Assembly (NCBI GenBank): GCA_963677175.2
Contig: CAXXES010000007.1
Coordinates: 744,001-808,000 of the forward strand
Direction: 5' to 3'
From: Sunxiuqinia sp963677175
Lineage (GTDB): Bacteria > Bacteroidota > Bacteroidia > Bacteroidales > Prolixibacteraceae
DNA: 64,000 bases
In this document: positions 26,901 to 34,912 of the stretch, in pieces
How positions within the stretch are numbered: position 1 is the stretch's first letter
How the letters are laid out: each line of letters begins with the position of its first letter
The notes under the pieces: generated by a model
The model's input: the letters and a program-made list of their open reading frames with translations, nothing else
Database searches by the model: none
What the model was told of the DNA's origin: nothing
Made by a program: the position numbers and the translations under genes

Positions 26901-27195
26901 AAGTGGTGGTGTTGCTGAAATGTATGTATTTGACGGGTCTTTTCTGAAGTTACGTGAAGCCTATATTTCATATAATTTTCCGAAGTCTTTGCTTTCCAGG
27001 ATAAGCTACATTGAGCAAGCAACGGTTTCTTTGGTAGGTTCCAACCTGGCTCTTTTGTGGGTACATGATTCAAATACATTACGCCTGGATCCTGAAGCAG
27101 GGGGTGTTTCAAGTGATACACGAGGAGTTGGTTTTGAACAGGCATCTGTTCCTTCATCGCGTAGTTTTGGGCTTAAATTAAATGTTACGTTCTAA
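23971..27195 (+). CDS. SusC/RagA-family TonB-linked outer membrane transporter
   Basis: 1074 residues. Signal peptide, then a carboxypeptidase-D regulatory-like domain (about 23-105, ITGSVRSAEDNEPIIGATLVVKG), TonB box-like region LDEIVVTGLG, plug domain (about 120-230, with IRGNSSLSQDQQPLIVVDGIP), and a 22-strand barrel ending in aromatic Phe (GLKLNVTF). It imports oligosaccharides across the outer membrane with the lipoprotein encoded next. The partner gene starts 19 bases after its stop. The pair diverges from the xylan enzyme operon and is separated from it by 8 kb of mobile DNA, so a shared substrate is plausible but not shown. Confidence 0.95.
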   Translation: MKMKLFYLLLFLVSGIACVRAQTIGITGSVRSAEDNEPIIGATLVVKGTTLGTVTDIDGNFVLKVPDNAEILRASFIGMKTLELPISSEMTIVLETDATSLDEIVVTGLGISREKKSLGYAIQEVKSEELTQAGQMSLTSSLSGKVAGVQVNQFGGSVGASSRISIRGNSSLSQDQQPLIVVDGIPISNDTRRSGDNTYSGVDYGSGLNDINPEDIESVTVLKGGSAAIYGMLAGNGVILITTKSGKGKEGVTVSYDGNFTIDQVSTLPKLQNEYGQGGQGDEYHWNTSNSGLSYQDYAVQESFSWVDGAKGVYDSTDESWGPRLDIGLKLPQYDSPVVNGVRQATDWVSRPDNAKDFFQTGYSQNHTISVKSQSEKSNTRASLSYRNQTGTVPNTDQKRYSGQFNTDMRLNEYFAFDMNANYTRTESDNLLGQGYGGNNPINGLMIWSARQINMETLKANWDEKDDSDEYTYYNWNKNYHMNPYFTIYKNTNSLQRDRFFAKTSLFFQPIESLKFEGRLGFDTYNMKTFERHYKDNSDYPDGGFDQRIYKNTELNLDFIAYFNQVYNDFNLSIVAGANYRDKNYEYDRTGASALTVRGVYTMSNKVGDAVAEMDHSHLRSNSVYSTGSLGWKNQLYLDVSARNDWSSTIADSFFYPSVSLSWLPTESFEWLKSDLLSFLKLRGGWAEIGAATSPYRNRAYYYSESSSFNGVAQMYKSYTYPNGGLRPESVKTWEVGVETGLFNDRLHADIAYYEKTGEDQIMNVSTSNVVGFSAMVLNAGKIESKGIEIQLQGDILRSKKGLNWTSTLSFSRDRSKVVELAPDFPSLKSYQLGWTWGIANQAIAGEPWGVLVGTGYARTEDGAIKVNNSGLISTEASKKIGYTTPDFLTGWRNDFSIENLTFGVFLDLRVGGDLWSQSMSHSYAAGTAAETVKDGIRERTIVAGKDIMTDERFVMQNENGEWVTNTIETNAQTWFKSGGVAEMYVFDGSFLKLREAYISYNFPKSLLSRISYIEQATVSLVGSNLALLWVHDSNTLRLDPEAGGVSSDTRGVGFEQASVPSSRSFGLKLNVTF

Positions 27196-27214
27196 AAGAA
27201 GAGGAGATAAAGAT

Positions 27215-28693
27215 ATGAAAGACAAATTATTGAAAAGATTGAGCTTGTTTTTGATAACAACAGCACTCATCACTGCCTGTACGGGGCCATTTGAAGAGAT
27301 CAATACCGATCCGGATGCACTCGCATTGGTTCCGGCAACCAATATACTGGCCGATGTATTGCGCACAACAGCCACACAGCATGGCGGTGATATGGACGGT
27401 TACGGTACGTTTGCCGGGTATATTGTGAAAATCCAGTACATGGATTACCTCAATGGCCTTATTCCTTCCAATAATACATATGGAAACCGGTGGCATAACT
27501 GCTACTGGGGAAATACTCAGTTGAATACACTATTAAAAAATACGGAAGCCAAAGCCGACGGAAATAAGAATATCCGCTGGGCTGCCAGAATATGGAAGAA
27601 TTTCTTGTGGCTGTACGCTGTTGATTCCTGGGGCGACATACCCTATTCTGAAGCATTGAAAGGGCAACCGGAGGATGGAAGTATTTTACTTTCCAAATAT
27701 GATAGCCAGGAAGAAATCTACACCGATGTATTAGCTAGTTTGAAGACAATTGCTGATGAAATGAATGAAGGTATTGGCGAGGATAAGATTGGCGATGGTG
27801 ACTTTCTTTTTGGTGGCGATGCTACCCGGTGGCAAAAATTTTGCAATTCAATCCGGTTGCGTGCAGCCATGCGCATTTCGGGTGTTTCTGCTACTTTGGC
27901 AAAAAGTACGATTGAAGAGATTTGTAACAATCCAACGAAATATCCTTTAATAGAAACCAATGAGGAGAATGCCTATTTTTGGTGGCAGGGCTCTGATCCT
28001 TATTATGAGCGCTGGTATGATAACAGTCGTACCCGCGATGATCATGGGATCTTTGATATTATGATTGACCATTTAACGGATATGGAAGATCCCCGATTAC
28101 ACGCCATTGCCAAACCGGCTACCAGTGATGATGAATATCGTGGTTTCCAAAATGGAGCGCCCACGCAACCAAGCCTAAATACGATTTCGAGAATCGGAGC
28201 GATTTATCGTGATGATCCAGACGGATTCACCCCATTTTATAAATCGTGCGAGACATTTTACATCAAAGCTGAAGCGGCTATGCTGGGGTATAGTGTTGGC
28301 ATATCTGCTGCTGACGCCTATGACAAGGCTGTGCGGTTATCGATGGAAGACAATGGTATTTCTGAAGAAGATGTAAGTGCTTACTTAGAGGGTAAAGGAA
28401 AATGGAACAACACGAAAGAACGCGTATGGTGGGATCAATGGGTGGCTTTGTTCAAGGAGAATCATGAAGCCTGGTGCCTGTACCGCAGAACCGGTGTGCC
28501 TACAACCAACTATCCCTCTCTTGGGTCGGTGTATGGATCGGCACACAACGATCAGCCATTCCGGATACCTTATCCTCAAAATCAGTATGATTACAATAAA
28601 GAGCAGCTCGAACTGGCTGTAACGTCTCAGGGTATTGTGGATTACTGCTGGGGCCAGCAATTGTGGTGGGACACCAGAACCGGTGTAAAATAG
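27215..28693 (+). CDS. SusD-like surface glycan-binding lipoprotein
   Basis: 492 residues from ATG 27215, chosen because it begins a lipoprotein signal (MKDKLLKRLSLFLITTALIT followed by the lipobox Cys); an upstream ATG at 27182 overlaps the SusC stop. After the Cys, FEEINTDPDA is the opening of the SusD-like_2 family. Helical TPR-like segments follow, with FLWLYAVDSWGDIPYSEAL and YIKAEAAMLGY typical of the family, and a C-terminal FRIPYPQNQYDYN block. It would lie on the cell surface over the SusC barrel and deliver glycans. A strong bidirectional terminator follows. Confidence 0.94.
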   Translation: MKDKLLKRLSLFLITTALITACTGPFEEINTDPDALALVPATNILADVLRTTATQHGGDMDGYGTFAGYIVKIQYMDYLNGLIPSNNTYGNRWHNCYWGNTQLNTLLKNTEAKADGNKNIRWAARIWKNFLWLYAVDSWGDIPYSEALKGQPEDGSILLSKYDSQEEIYTDVLASLKTIADEMNEGIGEDKIGDGDFLFGGDATRWQKFCNSIRLRAAMRISGVSATLAKSTIEEICNNPTKYPLIETNEENAYFWWQGSDPYYERWYDNSRTRDDHGIFDIMIDHLTDMEDPRLHAIAKPATSDDEYRGFQNGAPTQPSLNTISRIGAIYRDDPDGFTPFYKSCETFYIKAEAAMLGYSVGISAADAYDKAVRLSMEDNGISEEDVSAYLEGKGKWNNTKERVWWDQWVALFKENHEAWCLYRRTGVPTTNYPSLGSVYGSAHNDQPFRIPYPQNQYDYNKEQLELAVTSQGIVDYCWGQQLWWDTRTGVK

Positions 28694-28717
28694 GTGAAAG
28701 GATATTGCTGGATAATC

Positions 28718-28748
28718 AAAAGGCTGCCTCTATACGAGGCAGCCTTTT
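28718..28748. terminator. Bidirectional intrinsic terminator between SusD and RhlE genes
   Basis: 13-bp perfect stem (AAAAGGCTGCCTC with its complement) around a five-base loop TATAC, with A/T runs on both sides. It serves the convergent SusD-like gene and the minus-strand helicase gene, and ends 7 bases before the helicase stop. Confidence 0.9.
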
Positions 28749-28754
28749 GCTTTT

Positions 28755-30008
28755 TTATCGTCGGTACGATCGGTTTTGCGATTTATTTCGATTGGCAAAG
28801 AACTCCTGCTTTCGCTTGCTCTTTTCCTTTTCAAAGGCCTTTTTTTCGTTGGCCGTCATAGGCTTGTCGGTTTGCGGATAGGGATTTTGCTGTACGCGCT
28901 CGATCTTTTGATTGATCAGGCGCTCAATATCCTTGACATAAGCATTCTCTTCGGGTTCGCACATTGAAATGGCAACGCCCTCATCGCCTGCCCTGCCCGA
29001 CCGTCCAATGCGGTGTACATAGGTTTCAGCCACATTCGGAATGTCGTAGTTAATCACATACTTCAGCTTGTCAATGTCGATTCCGCGCGCGGCAATGTCT
29101 GTAGCTACCAGCACCCTGATTTCGCGGTCTTTGAATTTTGCCAGCGCCTTTTGTCGCTGGTTCTGCGCTTTGTCGCCATGAATGGCAGCCGATTCAATTT
29201 TGTGCTTCTGCAGGTTGCGCACAATTTTGTCGGCCCCATGCTTGGTACGGGCAAACAACAACACCGGGTCGAGTTTCTGGTTTTTCAGAATGTGAACCAG
29301 CAGGTCGTTCTTGTCGTTTTTGTTGGTATAGTACAAGTATTGAGTAATGGTTTCGGCAGTAGATGATATCGGACTGACATCGATCTTTTCCGGATTTCTT
29401 AGGATTTTGGACGAGAGCTCAACAATATTGTCGGGCATGGTGGCCGAAAAAAACAGCGACTGCCGCTTAGCAGGCAGCTTGGCAATAATCTTCTTGATTT
29501 CGTTGATAAAACCCATATCCAACATGCGATCGGCTTCATCGAGCACAAAATACTCAATGTGATTCAGGTTGATAAAGCCCTGGTCCATTAGGTCGAGCAA
29601 GCGACCTGGCGTGGCTACCAAGATATCAATACCATTGCGCAAGGCATTGGTTTGAGCACCCTGCTTCACCCCGCCAAAAATGACGGTGTTTTTAATGCCG
29701 GTGTACTTTCCGTAAGTCGATAAACTCTCCCCAATCTGAATGGCCAGCTCGCGGGTTGGCGTAATAATCAGCGACTTGATCATGCGTTGGTGATTACGTT
29801 GCCGCTGGTCATTAAAAAGATGCTGTAGGATCGGAATTGCAAAAGCTGCTGTTTTTCCGGTTCCGGTTTGAGCGCTTCCAAGCACATCTTTTCGGCTGAG
29901 TATGATGGGGATGGCTTTTTCCTGTATCGGGGTTGGATTCGTGTAATTTTCTTCTTTTAAGGCCTTTAAAATAGGCTCAATAATTTCTAACTTTTCAAAT
30001 GGTGTCAT
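28755..30008 (-). CDS. rhlE: DEAD-box RNA helicase, RhlE type
   Basis: 417 residues. All DEAD-box motifs are in order: Q motif TNPTPIQEKAIP, Walker A AQTGTGKT, PTRELAIQ, TPGRLLDL, VLDEADRMLDMGF, FFSATMP, then helicase C with ATDIAARGIDI and YVHRIGRSGRAG. The basic, low-complexity tail after residue 385 (EKSKRKQEFFANRNKSQN) is typical of RhlE-type proteins that act on structured RNA and ribosome assembly, often in the cold. Monocistronic; a TAnnTTTG promoter box is 65 bases upstream. Confidence 0.93.
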   Translation of the reverse strand: MTPFEKLEIIEPILKALKEENYTNPTPIQEKAIPIILSRKDVLGSAQTGTGKTAAFAIPILQHLFNDQRQRNHQRMIKSLIITPTRELAIQIGESLSTYGKYTGIKNTVIFGGVKQGAQTNALRNGIDILVATPGRLLDLMDQGFINLNHIEYFVLDEADRMLDMGFINEIKKIIAKLPAKRQSLFFSATMPDNIVELSSKILRNPEKIDVSPISSTAETITQYLYYTNKNDKNDLLVHILKNQKLDPVLLFARTKHGADKIVRNLQKHKIESAAIHGDKAQNQRQKALAKFKDREIRVLVATDIAARGIDIDKLKYVINYDIPNVAETYVHRIGRSGRAGDEGVAISMCEPEENAYVKDIERLINQKIERVQQNPYPQTDKPMTANEKKAFEKEKSKRKQEFFANRNKSQNRSYRR

Positions 30009-30072
30009 TCACTAATTTTTGTTCCCATCTAAAAATAGTCTCTAAAAGTGATGGGATGATAAATAAAGGACG

Positions 30073-30080
30073 CAAAGGTA
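30073..30080 (-). promoter_or_regulatory. -7 promoter box for the RhlE gene
   Basis: Minus-strand TACCTTTG matches the Bacteroidota -7 consensus TAnnTTTG exactly, 65 bases before the helicase ATG at 30008. No well-placed -33 TTTG was found. Confidence 0.55.
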
Positions 30081-30264
30081 GCATTTAAATTCAACATGAT
30101 GGATGGATTTGATTTTCATAGCTGGGAATAGGCTTTGGCTGTATCATCTTGAAAGAATCAAAAAGAGCAAACAAAGACAAACTCAAATACGTTGTTTGTA
30201 CATGAAGTATCTGGCGGTTTTAGTATGCCTCGAGAAAAAAATGTGAACCAAAAAACAAAAAATC

Positions 30265-30651
30265 ATGAAGTATTACATTGAAAAAATTACGGACTATACC
30301 TTCGACGAAGCTGTTGATAAGGTAATGGAAGAATTAAAAAAAGAGGGTTTTGGCGTTTTGTCTGAAATCAATATCCACGAAAAACTGAAGGAAAAATTGG
30401 ACGTTGACTTCCGGAAGTACCGCATATTGGGAGCATGCAACCCACCGGCAGCCTACAAAGCATTGCAGACCGAAGACAAAATTGGAGTCATGCTTCCTTG
30501 CAATGTGATTGTACAGGAAACCAGCAACAACAGGGTTGAAGTGGCTGCCGTGAATCCGATTGCCTCCATGATGGCGGCAGAGAATCCAGCTTTGGAGGCG
30601 ATTGCCACGGACATTACAGACCGCCTGAAACGTGTGATTGCGGCTTTATAA
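30265..30651 (+). CDS. DUF302 domain protein
   Basis: 128 residues, cytoplasmic, no signal peptide. The DUF302 core is evident: MKYYIEKITDYTFDEAVDKV at the start, GFGVLSEINIHE, YRILGACNPPAAYKAL and the central IGVMLPCNVIVQE. Function of the family is not established; members are often found near redox or metal genes. Stands alone and converges on the GlxA-type regulator gene, sharing a terminator with it. Confidence 0.9.
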   Translation: MKYYIEKITDYTFDEAVDKVMEELKKEGFGVLSEINIHEKLKEKLDVDFRKYRILGACNPPAAYKALQTEDKIGVMLPCNVIVQETSNNRVEVAAVNPIASMMAAENPALEAIATDITDRLKRVIAAL

Positions 30652-30677
30652 CTTTTTCGTCCAGGAAAGATCATAAG

Positions 30678-30711
30678 AAAAGCTGGTGGGCAAATCAAAC
30701 CACCAGCTTTT
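30678..30711. terminator. Shared intrinsic terminator of DUF302 and regulator genes
   Basis: 12-bp perfect stem AAAAGCTGGTGG with its complement around a 10-base loop, followed by T-rich sequence. It overlaps the stop codon of the minus-strand regulator gene and works for the two convergent genes. Confidence 0.85.
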
Positions 30712-31696
30712 CTTTTTCTTTCACGCTTTTCAATGAATACTTATTCCGGTAATCAACAGGCGAAATACCGGCTACTTTTTTAAACACATCGCGAAAAGCT
30801 TTTACATCAACATAACCAACATCATACATCACCTCGCTAACCGTTTTGGCTCCTGACTCCAATTCTTTCTTTGCAGCTTCCATCTTCACCCGCTGCACGT
30901 ACTCGGCAATGGTATTCGATGTTGCCCGCTTAAACCGGCGTTCCAGGGTTCGTCGCCCTACGCTCAACTGCAGAGCTAGTTCTTCGATGGTTATTTTGTC
31001 CGAAAAATTTTGCTCAATGAACTCCTGCGCTTTCAAAACCACTTCGTCCTGATGTGCTTTTTGCCCCATAAACACGATGAAAGGCGATTGGCTGCTGCGT
31101 TCTATATCAATCATAAAAGCTTTGGAAGCCATGACTGCAAGCTCCCGGCCAGCGAACTTTTCAATCAGGTACATCAGCAGGTTGGTAAACGAATAAGCAC
31201 CTCCGCTGGTGTAAATTCCATCTGCTTCGGTCATAATCTTATGATCTTTCAAAATAACCTCCGGAAACTGCTTTCTGAATTCGTTGGCAAACTGCCAGTG
31301 GGTGGAACAGGGTTTTCCGTTTAACAAGCCTGTGGCTGCCAGAAAAAAGGACCCAATACATAAGCTAACAACTTCGGCTCCCTTATGGTAATGGCTAAGA
31401 ATCCAAGGCACAAGACGGGCATTCATCCGCAGGTTTTGCTGCACATCGCCATGAATGGCCGGAATGATGATCAGATCCGTCTTTATCACTTCGTCAATCA
31501 ACAGATCGGGGTTAATGGTAAACAGACCATTGGTTTGGGTCATCGATCGGGAAACACCAACCAAATGCAAATTAAACAAGGGCTCCCGGTTGGTTGACTG
31601 CAGAAATTCGTTCACCCAGGAAAAAATATGGTGGGTCCCTTCAATGTTCACAAGACTATAATGTCCATTCGGAATAAGTATTGATACATGTTTCAT
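30695..31696 (-). CDS. GlxA-type transcriptional regulator (DJ-1/PfpI domain + AraC HTH)
   Basis: 333 residues. N-terminal DJ-1/PfpI amidotransferase-like domain (about 1-200) with the elbow cysteine in VSLCIGSFFLAA; C-terminal AraC helix-turn-helix pair (about 225-320) with IEELALQLSVGRRTLERRFK and EVMYDVGYVDVKAFRDVFKK, GISPVDYR. Such proteins sense small molecules through the first domain and activate nearby genes. No clear target is adjacent; the neighbours (DUF302, hemolysin III) are not obvious regulon members. Confidence 0.92.
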   Translation of the reverse strand: MKHVSILIPNGHYSLVNIEGTHHIFSWVNEFLQSTNREPLFNLHLVGVSRSMTQTNGLFTINPDLLIDEVIKTDLIIIPAIHGDVQQNLRMNARLVPWILSHYHKGAEVVSLCIGSFFLAATGLLNGKPCSTHWQFANEFRKQFPEVILKDHKIMTEADGIYTSGGAYSFTNLLMYLIEKFAGRELAVMASKAFMIDIERSSQSPFIVFMGQKAHQDEVVLKAQEFIEQNFSDKITIEELALQLSVGRRTLERRFKRATSNTIAEYVQRVKMEAAKKELESGAKTVSEVMYDVGYVDVKAFRDVFKKVAGISPVDYRNKYSLKSVKEKEKLVV

Positions 31697-31913
31697 TGTT
31701 TTCAGGTTTTGTGGTTCAATGTAGCAATATGCCCTTTAAAATGACGGCATTACACAGTGTTAACAACGAAAGTGATTATTAAGTTTGTATATCGATCAAC
31801 AGAAAATGAATAAAAATTGAATCCATCAGTTTCCCTGATTTATTTCTAATTTTGTCATCCAGAAGAAAGTGAAGAACAGCGATTGCTTGTTCCAAACAGG
31901 TAAAGCAGAAAAC

Positions 31914-32564
31914 ATGGCAAAAGTAAAAGGAAAGAAATTGATTCGGGCAGAAGAAATTGCCAACAGCATATCACATGGGGTTGGAATTGGCTTGGCGGTA
32001 GCAGGAGTAACCATTTTGACCGTGTTTGGTGCGCTTTATGGCAATGCCTGGCATATTGTTAGTTTTGCGGTATTTGGAGGCAGCATGATCCTGTTGTACC
32101 TCGCTTCGACCCTTTTTCACAGTGCTAAAAATCCACGACTAAAAGCCAAACTGAACCGGGTAGACCACTCGGCTATTTACATTCTCATTGCCGGCTCGTA
32201 CACGCCCATTTCGTTGATTTCGCTTCGTGGATGGGTTGGCTGGACAATTTTCGGATTGATCTGGGGAATGGCAATCGCTGGAATTATTTTCAAGGTGTGG
32301 TTCTACTCCTCCAAATGGCGTAAGCTTTCAGCCTGGCTTTATGTGGCTATGGGCTGGTTGATTATTCTGGCTATTGTTCCAGTCATTAACAATGTTCCCA
32401 ACACTTCGCTGTGGTTCTTACTAGCGGGCGGCTTAAGTTATACGGCCGGAGCCATTTTTTATCTATTCCCCAAAGTGCCGTTCTTCCATCTCGTTTTTCA
32501 CCTGTTTATTTTGGGCGGCTCCATCTGCCACTTTTTCTCTTTTTTGTACCTGTTGCCCATCTGA
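31914..32564 (+). CDS. Hemolysin III/PAQR-family membrane protein
   Basis: 216 residues from ATG 31914 (MAKVKGKKLIRAEEIANSIS); an upstream ATG at 31869 would add a poorly conserved stretch. Seven predicted membrane segments. PAQR metal-site pattern is present: SISHGVG, Ser and His in LASTLFHSAKN, Asp in RVDHSAIYILIAGSYTP, and the two late histidines in FFHLVFHLFILGGSICHFFS. The family includes YqfA and hemolysin III and is proposed to hydrolyse or sense lipids; the cellular role in bacteria is uncertain. Confidence 0.9.
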   Translation: MAKVKGKKLIRAEEIANSISHGVGIGLAVAGVTILTVFGALYGNAWHIVSFAVFGGSMILLYLASTLFHSAKNPRLKAKLNRVDHSAIYILIAGSYTPISLISLRGWVGWTIFGLIWGMAIAGIIFKVWFYSSKWRKLSAWLYVAMGWLIILAIVPVINNVPNTSLWFLLAGGLSYTAGAIFYLFPKVPFFHLVFHLFILGGSICHFFSFLYLLPI

Positions 32565-33274
32565 GCCGGAACTTCGTTAAACGCGAAGACCGAAGACGCT
32601 AAGTTAACGGAATCATCGTTAGATCTATATTTTTCCGAATATCATTCTTCCTTTGTGCGCTTGGTGGGACGGTGAGACTGATCTTTTTATCCCACGAAGT
32701 CACAAGGACCTTTAGAAGAAGAAATAAACCGAGGAGTTGTGCCTGTAACGTGTTACTTCAAACCGTAAATGCCTGCCCCACCCTCCCTCTCCCTTGAAAA
32801 GGGAAAAAAGTCGTGGATTGCCGCGGCAGGGTGGGTCAAAACTTCCTAAGATCTAAATGGTGACTCATCCAATGCCAGTGCTTGAACTTTTGGTACTACA
32901 GCCACCGGATGGGATTTGGGATTTAAAATAAGATTCTGGATTCTTGGCTCTTGGCTCTTGATTCTTGTAGCTTTCAGCTCATTTCTTATTTAGAATGAAA
33001 ATAAATTACACAAAAAAACAAACTGAACAAAATCAAAAAAGATTCATGAACTAATCGTTTTAGGGCATAAAACCAGCTATAACTCAGACGAACGATCATT
33101 TTACCTCCTTTTCAACATAATTTAATGAATTTAGAGGGGTAACCTTTTTTGCACTTTTGGAATAAACAGGTAAAGTATCAAATGTGACTTAAAAAAGATA
33201 CCGACCCAAAGGTCGGCATCAATCAAATTTATTTATTAACCGGGAGCTAGAACTCCCCAAAAACGTTCAAAACT
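32565..33274. other. Gene-free 710 bp with dispersed repeat debris
   Basis: No supported gene. About 32775-32845 contains a CCACCCTCCCTCTCCC tract with an A-rich hairpin TCCCTTGAAAAGGGA and a distant inverted match GGCAGGGTGGG. About 32905-33000 is the word-like low-complexity repeat (GATTCTTGGCTCTTGGCTCT) also seen elsewhere in the window. The last 200 bases precede the S74 gene and could hold its promoter; none is clear. Confidence 0.4.
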
Positions 33275-34291
33275 ATGAAAAATTCTTTACAGTTTTCAAA
33301 TTCAGTTGTAAAAGCAGGGCGTAAACAACTTCGTTTTAGCCTGATTACTGTTCTATTCTGTCTTTGTGCCGTGTTGGCCTATCCTCAGTTAAAGATCACC
33401 TCAAGTGGTAATGTTGGTATTGATACTTCTAATCCGGTAAGTCGATTCAGCATCGGGGATGCGGGCTCAACAGAAAGTAAGATGTACCTGTTTAATTCAA
33501 ATTCTTCGGGTATTCAAAGAGCATTATATATCCGGCAAGCACTAAGCTCAGGTAGCTGGAGCTATGGGGTACACAGTTCTGTAGTTTCAGGGTCTTCCGG
33601 CTCTAAAGCAACGGGCGTATGCGGCTCCAGTGCAAAATCGACTCCTTCTTCGTCGGGAAGGACATTTGGAATATTAGGTAGAGCAGGAAACGCGACAAGT
33701 GGTTACAATAGTGCTGTTTATGGTCAATTAAAAGGCTCAAATAATGGCGCTGCTATCTTTGGCGCAACTCCGGGAAAAGGGGAAACTTACGTCAATGGAA
33801 TCTATGCCGGTTATTTCAGAGGAAAAGTTTTCATTGAGGACAAAGTTGGTATTAAAACCACCTCCCCATCGTATGATTTGGATGTTAATGGCACGATTCG
33901 TTGTGTCAGTTTAACTCAGACATCAGATCTTGGTATAAAAAGAGATGTTAAGAACCTTGAAAAAGGGAGTTTGGCTAAGCTTGAAAAGCTACAGGGAGTA
34001 AGCTATAAGCTTAAGACCCCTGAAGAATTAAGAATATCTTCTCAATTGACAATGGTATCAGATACAGGGGTTGTCGAGCTTCCCCGCAATGAATTAGCCC
34101 CGGAACTTTACAATAAAGAATTTACCGGCTTTATTGCCCAGGATGTAGCTCAGGTTTATCCTGAATTAATATCAGAAGATATCGATGGACATCTCAGCAT
34201 CAACTACATTGGTCTTATTCCTGTTTTGGTAGAAGCCATTAAAGAACAGCAGGCCGAGATTGACGCATTGAAACAACAACTAGGAAAATAA
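33275..34291 (+). CDS. Secreted protein with S74 intramolecular chaperone domain
   Basis: 338 residues, N-terminal hydrophobic signal (FSLITVLFCLCAVLAYPQ). The middle (40-205) is Ser/Gly-rich beta-structure similar to phage tail-fibre-like sequences (SSGNVGIDTSNPVSRFSIG). Residues 213-338 form a peptidase S74 chaperone domain: TSDLGIKRD with the Ser and Lys five apart as in the autoproteolytic dyad, GFIAQDVAQVYPEL, and a C-terminal coiled coil VEAIKEQQAEIDALKQQLG. S74 domains assemble trimeric fibres and then cut themselves off. First gene of the RHS locus, 12 bases ahead of the T9SS-sorted protein. Confidence 0.87.
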   Translation: MKNSLQFSNSVVKAGRKQLRFSLITVLFCLCAVLAYPQLKITSSGNVGIDTSNPVSRFSIGDAGSTESKMYLFNSNSSGIQRALYIRQALSSGSWSYGVHSSVVSGSSGSKATGVCGSSAKSTPSSSGRTFGILGRAGNATSGYNSAVYGQLKGSNNGAAIFGATPGKGETYVNGIYAGYFRGKVFIEDKVGIKTTSPSYDLDVNGTIRCVSLTQTSDLGIKRDVKNLEKGSLAKLEKLQGVSYKLKTPEELRISSQLTMVSDTGVVELPRNELAPELYNKEFTGFIAQDVAQVYPELISEDIDGHLSINYIGLIPVLVEAIKEQQAEIDALKQQLGK

Positions 34292-34303
34292 AAACAGCAC
34301 ACC

Positions 34304-34747
34304 ATGAAACAGCCAGTCATTTTATTATTGACCTTGCTGCTGTCTGTTTTTATTTCGGTGGTTTGTTATGCGCAAACAACCGTCGAATTTGGTTACGACA
34401 ACAGCGGAAACCGCATTACGCGGACAGTGATCAGCCTGAAAAGTGCCAGCATTCAGCCCGGTTCTTCAGACTCAGAGCAGGACGATAAGCTCCTGGAAGA
34501 CCAGATCGGTTTGCAGGAAACCCGCATCTATCCCAACCCCACCAAAGGATTGCTCCGGGTTGATTTCCCAGACCTGACCAGCCAGGAAGCCACCATTCGC
34601 GTGTTTGATTCGCACGGAAAGCTGATTGTTCAGCAACCGGCAGCCAGATCATCCGAGGTCGACCTCTCCGTTTATCCCCCGGGGTTTTACATCATGACCA
34701 TTCATATTGGTCAAGATAAGAAAGAGTGGAAGATCATTAAGGAGTAA
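34304..34747 (+). CDS. Small T9SS type A sorting-domain protein
   Basis: 147 residues. Signal peptide (LLLTLLLSVFISVVCYAQ), a short VEFGYDNSGNRITRTVIS segment resembling a single RHS/YD unit, a linker, and a type IX C-terminal sorting domain (ETRIYPNPTKGLLRVDF ... FYIMTIHIGQDKKEWKIIKE). It should be exported and carried to the surface by T9SS. The adjacent RHS protein lacks a sorting domain, so this protein may act as its surface partner; that is inference from gene order. Confidence 0.85.
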   Translation: MKQPVILLLTLLLSVFISVVCYAQTTVEFGYDNSGNRITRTVISLKSASIQPGSSDSEQDDKLLEDQIGLQETRIYPNPTKGLLRVDFPDLTSQEATIRVFDSHGKLIVQQPAARSSEVDLSVYPPGFYIMTIHIGQDKKEWKIIKE

Positions 34748-34912
34748 GGAGCCCCACTCCCAACCTCTCCCCGAGGGGGAGAGGAGTACGCAAGAGCTAA
34801 CAGAAAATATTCATTAAATGAGCTGGAGCATCACGTTACACGGCCCAGTCCTCCCCCTTCCGGGGGAGTTAGAGGGGGCTTCAAATTTAAATCAATTGAA
34901 AAGAAAAATCAC
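34748..34912. repeat. Intergenic GC-rich hairpins before the RHS gene
   Basis: Two palindromic tracts, CTCTCCCCGAGGGGGAGAG near 34769 and TCCTCCCCCTTCCGGGGGAG near 34851, of a type dispersed in Bacteroidota genomes. They may act as terminators or be repeat debris. Confidence 0.5.
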
